From assembly GCA_937871145.1 (NCBI GenBank), contig CALMXN010000207.1:1-6803 (forward strand): a stretch of DNA of 6,803 nt. The letters run 5' to 3'. Under the pieces are notes generated by a model. That model saw only the letters and a list, made by a program, of their open reading frames with translations, was not told where the DNA came from and searched no databases. Positions within the stretch are counted from its first letter, which is position 1. The number at the start of each line of letters is the position of its first letter. The translations under genes and the position numbers were made by a program. Positions 1 through 5,282 of this stretch are shown here, piece by piece. This DNA is from an uncultured Clostridia bacterium (GTDB taxonomy: Bacteria > Bacillota > Clostridia > Oscillospirales > Ruminococcaceae).

Positions 1-12
1 CTCTTCCGATCT
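1..12. other. Illumina adapter remnant at the contig end
   Basis: The first 12 bases, CTCTTCCGATCT, are exactly the 3' end of the common Illumina adapter; on the minus strand they read AGATCGGAAGAG, the start of the read-through adapter. The exact match sits flush with the end of the sequence, as untrimmed adapter does. It stays in frame with sbcC by chance and adds four false residues (R-S-E-E) to the truncated protein. Genomic sequence therefore starts at about position 13. Confidence 0.93.
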
Positions 13-2304
13 GCATAATTCTTTTTCAAGCTTGTAGTTGTCACATTCTGCTATAAGCTGTTTTTCTTTTTCTGTGTTAAGACGGGCATTTAGGAAAGTA
101 TCTATGCCAGTAAAACCATTAGCGGATAAATCAGCAGACAGCTTTTTTTCAGCCTCTGACAAGTCATCTGCACACTTTTTTAAAGAAAGCTTATTCTGTT
201 CAAGCTTTGCTTGCTGTGTTGCTATATTCTGCTGACAGTCGGAATTGAGTTTTTTAGCCTGTTCAAAATTCTTTTCAAAGGCTTCAATTTTCTCTGACAT
301 TGTTATCAGGATTTTATTTAGCGCATTGATATCAGGGATACTGCTGTCAAGCTGCTGCTCAATGACTTTGAGTAATGCTTTGCTGTCGGACAGCTTGGCT
401 TTTGCGTCATTATCAGCATTTGAAAGAGTATTAATTTCATCTGATAGGCTCTTTAAAGTGAGGTCAAGGCCGGCAATTTCTTCACTTAACTTCGGAAGTT
501 TGGCAACCTGTTCATTTGCTGAATTATACTGTTCAACAACGTCTATATAATGCTTTTCGTCATAAGGGGTTAGCCCTTTGAGAGCATTAGTTTTATCATT
601 GATATATTGCTTTCCCTGTTCAATTCGTGATGAAAAATCACTTTGCTTCCTGATAAAGTCGGAACGTTCTTTTTCAAGCTTTGAGATAGCCTCGGCAATT
701 TGCAATAGTTCATTTTCATAGTTCTTACCATTACTATTTTTCGACGGTGACGGATGATGAATACTTCCACATACCGGGCAAGGCTCGCCGTTTTTAAGCT
801 CACTTGCAAGATTCTGTGAGAGAAAGCTTATATGCAAAGTGTACTTTTCGCTTTGCTCAGCTTTAAGCTTTTCAATCTGATTTTCCTTTTCGATAATCTG
901 CTGATTAAGTTGTTCAAGACTGTTGACAAGCGTAGTGAGGCGTTGCTCGTACTGTGCCTTGTCGCTCATAAGCTTATGGCTGTTTTCAAGCTCATTTTTT
1001 TCTTTTTCAAGCGTTGAAAGGTTGACCTGATATTGTGAAATAATCTTTTCACGCAATGCTGTCTTTTCATTTTTCAGAGCTGTTGTTTTGTCATTTTTTT
1101 CTTTCAGAGCATTTAATTGCTCTGAAATTTTATTTGAATCAGCAGTATCGGATATGACAGCCTGTTTGACTTTCGAGTGCTGTGAATAATGCTTTTCAAG
1201 TGTTTTTAAAACAGCAAGCTTCTCACGGAGCTCCTGAATCTGTGGTGCTTGATTTTCAAGAAGTAAAAGTTGCTTATTGGAACTTTCAAGCTGTTCTTTA
1301 TAACTTTCAAGCGTTGTCAAAAAGTCTGTATTTTCTTTTTCAAGCCTTATGTTATCAGACTTGAGCGAAGAAAAGCGTTCATATGAAGGGATAATCTTCA
1401 TACAGTTTGTGTTTGCGATAAGGAGAAGTCCCATTCGTGACATTTCTTCTGAAGATAGTAATAGCCTGTCAAGCTTTTGCTGTGTATGTTCACGTTGGAT
1501 AAAAAGCTTTTGAATTTCAGATTCCTTTTCGAGCTTTTTCTTCAGCACATTTATGGTATCATTAATTTTTACAAGCTGTTGCTTGTACTCGCTTTCTTTT
1601 TCAGCAAGCTGTGAAATAACTTCATCAGCATTTTCACGCGAAACAGTGCCGAGCTGTTTAATTTTTGAATTGAGGACAGCACGTTGCTCTTTATTTGTCA
1701 TGTCGATGTTGCGTGCCTGATCACAAATCCATTGACCGATTGCATTCCAGTCATCAATCTTGAAAAGAGTGTTAAGAATTTCCTCCTTTTCTTTTGAGGA
1801 AGCAACAAGAAAGCTTTCAAATTTACCCTGTGGAAGGATTACGACCTGCATAAACTGATTATACGTCAGCCCGATAATTTCAACAGCCTTTTGGTTCACA
1901 TCAGCTTTTCTCGGATTGTCAAAGTAAGGTACAAATTGACCGTTCTCGGAATAATAACAGTTGCATTCGTACTCGGTTTCAATCTTGCCTGTACGTTTTT
2001 TCCTTTCATAGACACTACGGGTGAATTTATATTCCTTACCCTTGACCTCAAAAATAAATTCAATTTCAGTCGGTATGCTATCTGCTCCGTAATTTCTGCA
2101 ACGCATACTTTCAAGTCCACCACGGGCACCGCCACTGCTCTCACCATAAAGAACATATGTTATAGCATCGAGGATTGATGTCTTGCCCGAGCCAGTTTTT
2201 CCGTGAATGAGGAAGAGTTCATTTCTGCTCAGCTTTTCAAAGTCGATTTTCTGTTCGTTTTTATAGGAAGCAAAAGACTGAAATCTTAAGTATTTTGGTA
2301 TCAT
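1..2304 (-). CDS. sbcC: SbcC, ATPase subunit of the SbcCD nuclease (N-terminal part; C-terminus off the left edge)
   Basis: SbcC is the SMC/Rad50-like ATPase that partners the SbcD nuclease to cleave DNA hairpins and process blocked DNA ends in the cytoplasm. My translation from the ATG at 2304-2302 is open for all 768 codons to the edge; the last four are adapter. Visible features are Walker A GKTGSGKTS (residues 35-43), the Q-loop segment ILPQGKFESF (Gln159), a long coiled coil rich in Leu-Glu-Lys from about 175, a non-coiled break near 289-308, and the zinc hook CPVC (Cys509, Cys512). A returning coiled coil then runs to the edge. Family members are about 1000-1050 residues, so about 250-300 are missing, including the ABC signature and Walker B. 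The start overlaps the sbcD stop (ATGA), and GGTGAGG at 2312-2318 lies 7 nt upstream of it. The hook with both ATPase motifs makes the assignment secure. Confidence 0.95.
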   Translation of the reverse strand, partial: MIPKYLRFQSFASYKNEQKIDFEKLSRNELFLIHGKTGSGKTSILDAITYVLYGESSGGARGGLESMRCRNYGADSIPTEIEFIFEVKGKEYKFTRSVYERKKRTGKIETEYECNCYYSENGQFVPYFDNPRKADVNQKAVEIIGLTYNQFMQVVILPQGKFESFLVASSKEKEEILNTLFKIDDWNAIGQWICDQARNIDMTNKEQRAVLNSKIKQLGTVSRENADEVISQLAEKESEYKQQLVKINDTINVLKKKLEKESEIQKLFIQREHTQQKLDRLLLSSEEMSRMGLLLIANTNCMKIIPSYERFSSLKSDNIRLEKENTDFLTTLESYKEQLESSNKQLLLLENQAPQIQELREKLAVLKTLEKHYSQHSKVKQAVISDTADSNKISEQLNALKEKNDKTTALKNEKTALREKIISQYQVNLSTLEKEKNELENSHKLMSDKAQYEQRLTTLVNSLEQLNQQIIEKENQIEKLKAEQSEKYTLHISFLSQNLASELKNGEPCPVCGSIHHPSPSKNSNGKNYENELLQIAEAISKLEKERSDFIRKQSDFSSRIEQGKQYINDKTNALKGLTPYDEKHYIDVVEQYNSANEQVAKLPKLSEEIAGLDLTLKSLSDEINTLSNADNDAKAKLSDSKALLKVIEQQLDSSIPDINALNKILITMSEKIEAFEKNFEQAKKLNSDCQQNIATQQAKLEQNKLSLKKCADDLSEAEKKLSADLSANGFTGIDTFLNARLNTEKEKQLIAECDNYKLEKELCRSEE

Positions 2305-3428
2305 TGTTTATCCTCACCACCCTTTACTGTGTTAAGTGCCTTTTCAAACCATTCAAGTTCAAACTCACCAAGCTCACTGTCGGACTTGTTTGAATAATAA
2401 TCTTTCAATAGTTCAACAGGGGAAAGCTTAACGATTTCCTTTGCTGTGAGTGTTGACATTGTTGATTCGCTTTTAACAGCCATACCCTCAAAGCAGAGTA
2501 TATTCTCATAATGCTTTTTAAAAGTATCATAGATATCGCCTGTCGGGTATTTGTCGGTAACAACTATCTTCATATAGTCATCTTTTTTCTCATCATTTTC
2601 TGCTATGTCAAGGAGCTCAAGATATGTCCCCTCAATAACACGCAGGTCACGCTGAGGGATTAGTGGTACTTCTGAAATTTCTTTAGTTTCTGTATTAAAT
2701 ATAGTAACAGTTTTCTGTGATTTTGTTTCACCAAAGGAATACTTATAAGGTGTTCCGCTGTATCGGACCTTTTCAGCTATATTATGAGGGGCGTGAAGAT
2801 GCCCGAGTGCAACATAATCAAAATTATCGAAAGTATCACAAGCAACACATTCTGCACCACCGAGCTTTGCTCCTCTGTCACTTTCGGATAGTGTTGCGCC
2901 CGCAACAAAGCAATGCCCTATGAGAATATTTGTCTTGCTCTTGTCCATTTCGGAACGTATTTTATCACAGACAAATCTGTAAGCCTGATTATAATTTTCA
3001 AAGCTTTCGTCAGGAAAAAGCATCCTTGCAATATCAAGATTAAAATATGGGACAAGATAAAAATCGCAATTGCCGACAGAAATTGCTTTTATGTCTTTTG
3101 TTAATCTTCCTTCAATATAGAGGCCTAATTCAGCAAGCATTTTATTGCATAATGAAAGACGTTCTGATGAATCGTGATTTCCGGCACAAATCAGAACGGG
3201 AATTTTAATTTCACTGCAGAGTCTGGTTACAAGCTCATCATATAAGGCAAGTGCTTTTTGTGAAACTATTGCCTTGTCAAAAACATCTCCCGCAATAATA
3301 ACAGCATCAATGTTATTTTCTTTTATAACATCAATTATGGAGTCAACCATATACTTCTGTTCATCAATTATTGCGTGTTCGTACAGATATATTCCGAAGT
3401 GAAGATCAGAAGTGTGCAGAACTTTCAT
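2301..3428 (-). CDS. sbcD: SbcD, Mre11-family exonuclease subunit of SbcCD
   Basis: This is the metal-dependent (Mn-type) phosphoesterase of the SbcCD complex, with 3'-5' exonuclease and hairpin endonuclease activity, driven by ATP hydrolysis in SbcC. All five phosphoesterase motifs are present in order: DLH (residues 8-10), GDVFD (47-51), GNHDS (83-87), GHCF (171-174) and GHLH (209-212). The family region before the last motif (SESDRG, FDYVALGHLH) is also conserved. The C-terminal 150 or so residues are the capping domain and the SbcC-binding helices. At 375 residues it is close to the usual 380-410 and appears intact. AAAGGAGG (3436-3443) lies 7 nt before the ATG. It is the first gene of a two-gene operon and is followed by sbcC with a 4-nt overlap, so the subunits are probably made together by coupled translation. 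Confidence 0.96.
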   Translation of the reverse strand: MKVLHTSDLHFGIYLYEHAIIDEQKYMVDSIIDVIKENNIDAVIIAGDVFDKAIVSQKALALYDELVTRLCSEIKIPVLICAGNHDSSERLSLCNKMLAELGLYIEGRLTKDIKAISVGNCDFYLVPYFNLDIARMLFPDESFENYNQAYRFVCDKIRSEMDKSKTNILIGHCFVAGATLSESDRGAKLGGAECVACDTFDNFDYVALGHLHAPHNIAEKVRYSGTPYKYSFGETKSQKTVTIFNTETKEISEVPLIPQRDLRVIEGTYLELLDIAENDEKKDDYMKIVVTDKYPTGDIYDTFKKHYENILCFEGMAVKSESTMSTLTAKEIVKLSPVELLKDYYSNKSDSELGEFELEWFEKALNTVKGGEDKQ

Positions 3429-3460
3429 AATTAAGCCTCCTTTTTATTTTTAAATAAGTG

Positions 3461-3490
3461 TTGAAATTTTCCTTAAAAAAAGGTATTATA
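3461..3490 (+). promoter_or_regulatory. Promoter of the diguanylate cyclase gene, with a -10 that also reads on the minus strand
   Basis: TTGAAA (3461-3466) and TATTAT (3484-3489) are separated by exactly 17 nt, a good sigma-A-type promoter. Transcription would begin near 3496, leaving only about 12 nt before the ATG at 3508. The same AT block reads TATAAT on the minus strand (3490-3485), facing sbcD, but no convincing -35 lies upstream of it. The sbcDC promoter must be in this 79-nt gap or further right inside the cyclase gene; I cannot place it firmly. Confidence 0.6.
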
Positions 3491-3507
3491 TAGATGAGGT
3501 GAGAAAA

Positions 3508-4584
3508 ATGCATCTTAAGAAAAACCAGAGTAGTAATTATATTAGAGTTTCAACACTATATAAGGTTTTATGTATCATGTGTATATTAATGCATATGTTC
3601 CTGACGACTTTTTTTATAATAACTGATATTTACTCGCTGATGATACTGAATCTTATAAGTATATTAATATATCTTTCATCATATCTTTTAATCAAGTCAA
3701 AGCAATTTGTATTTGTTACGTTGGTCTGTTGCGTAGAAATTGTACTTAATGTTATGGTTTCATCATTGTTTTTAGGGTGGAACTCAGGATTCTATTTTTA
3801 TCTTTTCGCATTTGTTCCATTATGTTTTTACTGCAAATTCAGGTCAACCACAACCCGCTTTTTTATCGTAAACCTTACTGTTGTGTTTTTTCTTGCAACA
3901 TATTTTATATCAACTAATACAAAAGAGCTTTTTACTATTGCTTATTATCCAAAAGTTGTACTGTATCTTACAAATGCTTTCTGCTGTTTTTGTTCATTAT
4001 CATTTCTGTCTTACATATACACAAAAACAATTGTTTATGAAACAAGCATCCTTTCACAATCAAACAAGGAGCTTGAAGTTCTTGCAAATACCGATCCGCT
4101 CACAGGACTTCTGAACCGAAGAAGTATGATGAAGGCTCTGTCAGAAATTGATATCAAGTATCTTTCACAGAACACAAAATTCTCGCTTATTCTTCTGGAC
4201 ATTGATAATTTTAAGGTTCTTAATGATAAATATGGTCACGAATGTGGCGACCTTGTCCTTAAAAAGATTTGCAGTGAAATAAAAATCACACTCCGTCAGG
4301 ATGATGTTGTATGCCGTTGGGGCGGTGAGGAAATTCTCATACTCCTCCCTAAAACTGAAATCTATGATGCAAAGAATGTCGCAAACAAAATAAGAAAGAG
4401 AATTGAAGATATGTCATATCCATATAAGGATAACAATGTAAAAGCAACCTTAACAGCTGGTTTAAGCTGTGCGGCAGAAGGCTTTTCAATATCCGATCTT
4501 ATCAATCAGGCAGATTGCTGTATGTATAAGGGTAAAGCCTCCGGCAAGAACTGTGTTGTTTCAATAAAAGAAATTGATAAATAA
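3508..4584 (+). CDS. Membrane-anchored GGDEF diguanylate cyclase
   Basis: The product probably makes the second messenger c-di-GMP from two GTP. The N-terminal half (about residues 18-172 of 358) is very hydrophobic, with about six predicted membrane segments near 18-40, 41-62, 66-87, 94-109, 117-134 and 149-172; it is likely an input or anchoring module. A short linker leads to a complete GGDEF domain: DPLTGLLNRR (196-205), the metal-binding Asp in LLDIDNFK (Asp231), and the active-site motif GGEEI (272-276), a functional-type variant of GGDEF. The inhibitory I-site RxxD (Arg263-Asp266) sits five residues before it, as in product-inhibited enzymes. No EAL domain is present. I prefer the ATG at 3508 over the GTG at 3499, because GAGGTGA (3496-3502) is a perfect Shine-Dalgarno for the ATG and the GTG lies inside it. 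The gene is monocistronic and divergent from sbcD. The sensed signal is unknown. The protein has 15 cysteines, nine in the membrane half. Confidence 0.93.
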   Translation: MHLKKNQSSNYIRVSTLYKVLCIMCILMHMFLTTFFIITDIYSLMILNLISILIYLSSYLLIKSKQFVFVTLVCCVEIVLNVMVSSLFLGWNSGFYFYLFAFVPLCFYCKFRSTTTRFFIVNLTVVFFLATYFISTNTKELFTIAYYPKVVLYLTNAFCCFCSLSFLSYIYTKTIVYETSILSQSNKELEVLANTDPLTGLLNRRSMMKALSEIDIKYLSQNTKFSLILLDIDNFKVLNDKYGHECGDLVLKKICSEIKITLRQDDVVCRWGGEEILILLPKTEIYDAKNVANKIRKRIEDMSYPYKDNNVKATLTAGLSCAAEGFSISDLINQADCCMYKGKASGKNCVVSIKEIDK

Positions 4585-4588
4585 TATT

Positions 4589-4620
4589 AACAGGCTGTTT
4601 TATGCAGCCTGTTTTTTATT
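4589..4620 (+). terminator. Intrinsic terminator of the cyclase gene, shared with the convergent small gene
   Basis: AACAGGCTG (4589-4597) pairs perfectly with CAGCCTGTT (4605-4613) around a 7-nt loop and runs into a T tract (4612-4617), starting 4 nt after the cyclase stop codon. The hairpin also forms in minus-strand transcripts of the small gene, but there the downstream tract is TTAATATTATT, so termination would be weaker in that direction. The stop codon and last codons of the small gene lie in the loop and 3' arm. Confidence 0.88.
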
Positions 4621-4722
4621 GCGGGAAATTCGAATATTACGCTTCTTGTTTTTCCTGAACATATTTTTTATACTGCTGATAAAAAGCCAGGCAAGTCCTA
4701 TTATTGCTATTGTTGAAAACAC
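4600..4722 (-). CDS. Small single-pass membrane protein of unknown function (40 aa)
   Basis: I do not recognise this protein. The 40 codons begin at GTG (4722-4720) and end at TAA (4602-4600). Residues 2-18 (FSTIAIIGLAWLFISSI) form one short hydrophobic helix; the rest, from Lys19, is strongly basic (KN, FRKNKKR, RISRNKK), so a membrane-inserted peptide with a cytoplasmic basic tail is expected by the positive-inside rule. Support for translation: GGAGGG (4730-4735) lies 7 nt upstream of the GTG. Support for expression: two promoter-like sequences on the same strand (4751-4778 and 4830-4858) and a terminator hairpin at its end. A longer minus-strand frame across 4637-4903 overlaps it but lacks a ribosome binding site and starts upstream of the distal promoter. 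It could be a regulatory peptide, a toxin-like peptide or an accessory of a membrane protein; the sequence does not decide. Confidence 0.62.
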   Translation of the reverse strand: MFSTIAIIGLAWLFISSIKNMFRKNKKRNIRISRNKKQAA

Positions 4723-4742
4723 TTTTCATCCCTCCATTATTT

Positions 4743-4767
4743 ATCTGTTGATTATATTGTAACAGAT
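4743..4767. repeat. 7-bp inverted repeat over the proximal promoter of the small gene (possible operator)
   Basis: ATCTGTT (4743-4749) and AACAGAT (4761-4767) are perfect inverted copies separated by 11 nt. The -10 box of the proximal minus-strand promoter (4751-4756) lies in the spacer, and the predicted start site falls in the left arm. This is the usual placement for a dimeric repressor site. No matching regulator gene is in the window, and I do not recognise the motif. Confidence 0.45.
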
Positions 4768-4778
4768 GAATTGTCCAA
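4751..4778 (-). promoter_or_regulatory. Proximal promoter of the small membrane-protein gene
   Basis: On the minus strand TTGGAC (4778-4773) and a perfect TATAAT (4756-4751) are separated by 16 nt. The start would be near 4744, about 9 nt before the GGAGGG ribosome binding site, giving a very short leader. Confidence 0.55.
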
Positions 4779-4829
4779 TAAAACGGACTTAATATAATGA
4801 AGGTAAAAATGCCTGTACCTATAAACATT

Positions 4830-4858
4830 ATTATAGCATTTTTTGTCAAATCTTTCAA
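4830..4858 (-). promoter_or_regulatory. Distal promoter of the small membrane-protein gene, extended -10
   Basis: On the minus strand TTGAAA (4858-4853) and TATAAT (4835-4830) are separated by exactly 17 nt, and the -10 is preceded by TGC, an extended -10. By consensus this is among the best promoters in the window. Transcription would start near 4823 and give a leader of about 88 nt, passing through the proximal promoter and its inverted repeat. It lies back to back with the trpB leader promoter; the two -35 boxes are 24 nt apart. Confidence 0.6.
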
Positions 4859-4882
4859 TAATAAAAAATATTGAAAAAAGTA

Positions 4883-4911
4883 TTGACATATTTTTTTTAT
4901 CATGATAATAT
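4883..4911 (+). promoter_or_regulatory. Promoter of the T-box/trpB transcript, with a 12-bp palindrome at the -10
   Basis: TTGACA (4883-4888) is a perfect -35. The -10 is either TAATAT (4906-4911, 17-nt spacer) or GATAAT (4904-4909, 15-nt spacer), so transcription starts near 4917, at the base of the T-box stem I. A perfect palindrome, TTATCATGATAA (4897-4908), covers the spacer end and the -10, and could be an operator or a chance product of AT-rich sequence. Confidence 0.7.
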
Positions 4912-4916
4912 ATACT

Positions 4917-5185
4917 AAACCATTGAGATGGAGATAAAGCCTTACACGAGCTTTCCAGAGAGTCGGGGTAGCTGAAAACCGACAGCAGACGGTACGGATA
5001 AATGGACCATTGAGGGCGGAGTGAAAAGATAATTTTTATCCTATTATTCTCTGACGTATGCCTACGTTACAAGGCGGAAATGTGTTGGCATTTTGCGAAG
5101 ACGTCAGTCATACATAATTATGGCTTTGACTTAAGGTGGCATAACAGATAGTATCTGTCCTTATATGAGGATAGGTGCTTTTTTT
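4917..5185 (+). promoter_or_regulatory. Tryptophan T-box leader (tRNA-Trp-sensing transcription attenuator)
   Basis: T-box RNAs read tRNA charging: uncharged tRNA pairs with a specifier codon and with a bulge through its NCCA end, stabilising an antiterminator. Stem I shows the hallmark AGAGAG (4957-4962) and the distal helix GTCGG/CCGAC (4962-4966/4979-4983). A helix 4940-4945/4992-4997 has one mismatch. Below it, an internal loop carries UGG (5003-5005) followed by A, which reads as a Trp specifier. The basal helix ATGG/CCAT (4928-4931/5007-5010) is followed by tandem GA pairs, like the family's kink-turn. A middle hairpin pairs CTGACGT (5051-5057) with ACGTCAG (5101-5107) and ATGCC with GGCAT. 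Stem III is AGTCATA (5106-5112) with TATGGCT (5119-5125). The antiterminator pairs TAAGG (5132-5136) with CCTTA (5159-5163), and ACAGA (5144-5148) with TCTGT (5154-5158), leaving a 7-nt bulge UGGCAUA. UGGC matches the GCCA end expected of bacterial tRNA-Trp. The downstream gene, trpB, agrees. Confidence 0.92.
5151..5185 (+). terminator. T-box regulatory terminator
   Basis: GTATCTGTCCT (5151-5161) pairs along its full 11 bp, with three G-U pairs, with AGGATAGGTGC (5168-5178) around a 6-nt loop, followed by seven Ts (5179-5185). Its 5' arm contains the sequence used by the antiterminator (5154-5163), so the two structures exclude each other. It should stop transcription before trpB when tRNA-Trp is charged. 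Confidence 0.92.
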
Positions 5186-5282
5186 ATTTTCATAAACACC
5201 TGTGCAAAATACAACATTCATTCACAGCGTGGAAATTCCACGAAAAAAGTGCAACTGCACAAATGATGAAAGGGTGTTTATT
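5186..5282 (+). other. Structured segment between the T-box terminator and trpB
   Basis: This 97-nt stretch has no supported gene. It contains a perfect 7-bp hairpin, CGTGGAA/TTCCACG (5228-5234/5236-5242, one-base centre), and a second small inverted repeat, GTGCA/TGCAC (5249-5253/5256-5260). As an alternative, TGTGCA (5201-5206) can pair with TGCACA (5256-5261), enclosing the first hairpin. AGGGTG (5271-5276) is the trpB ribosome binding site, 6 nt before the ATG. The frame is open back to a GTG at 5202, but that codon has no ribosome binding site. Confidence 0.55.

Noticed and set aside
38..550. Plus-strand open frames of 65 and 101 residues, serine and phenylalanine rich
   Set aside because: They are antisense shadows of the sbcC coiled-coil region; their Ser/Phe/Leu bias comes from Glu/Lys/Leu codons read backwards. 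The minus frame is continuous with SbcC motifs.
1..1400. Recurring short motif TTTTTCAAGC/GCTTGAAAAA across the left third, resembling a dispersed repeat
   Set aside because: In the sbcC frame it is repeated Leu-Glu-Lys codons (CTT GAA AAG/AAA) of the heptad coiled coil, irregularly spaced. Codon bias explains it; it is not a DNA repeat.
1891..2178. Overlapping open frames on both strands (95 and 86 residues) in the sbcC start region
   Set aside because: Both lie in other frames across the Walker A region, which is unambiguous in the sbcC frame; neither has its own ribosome binding site.
4729..4735. ATG at 4729-4727 next to GGAGGG as an alternative start
   Set aside because: It abuts the Shine-Dalgarno with no spacing and belongs to the rejected 88-residue frame; the GTG at 4722 has proper 7-nt spacing.
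4805..4843. Inverted repeat AAAAATGC/GCATTTTT that could be read as a terminator
   Set aside because: The 23-nt loop and A/T-only lower stem make it weak, and it coincides with the extended -10 of the distal minus promoter, which explains the sequence better.
4637..4903. 88-residue minus-strand frame with hydrophobic stretches
   Set aside because: It has no ribosome binding site, starts upstream of the distal promoter, and overlaps the 40-residue frame that does have GGAGGG at 7 nt. Its hydrophobicity follows from T-rich codons.
4920..5014. Direct repeat CCATTGAG (4920-4927 and 5007-5014)
   Set aside because: Both copies fall at the base of T-box stem I, where the two strands each carry the GA motif, so RNA structure explains the repetition.
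5202..5282. 27-residue N-terminal extension of TrpB from a GTG
   Set aside because: There is no ribosome binding site before it, it overlaps the leader hairpins, and the ATG at 5283 gives the standard 397-residue length with a good site. It contains no Trp codons, so it is not a Trp attenuation peptide either.
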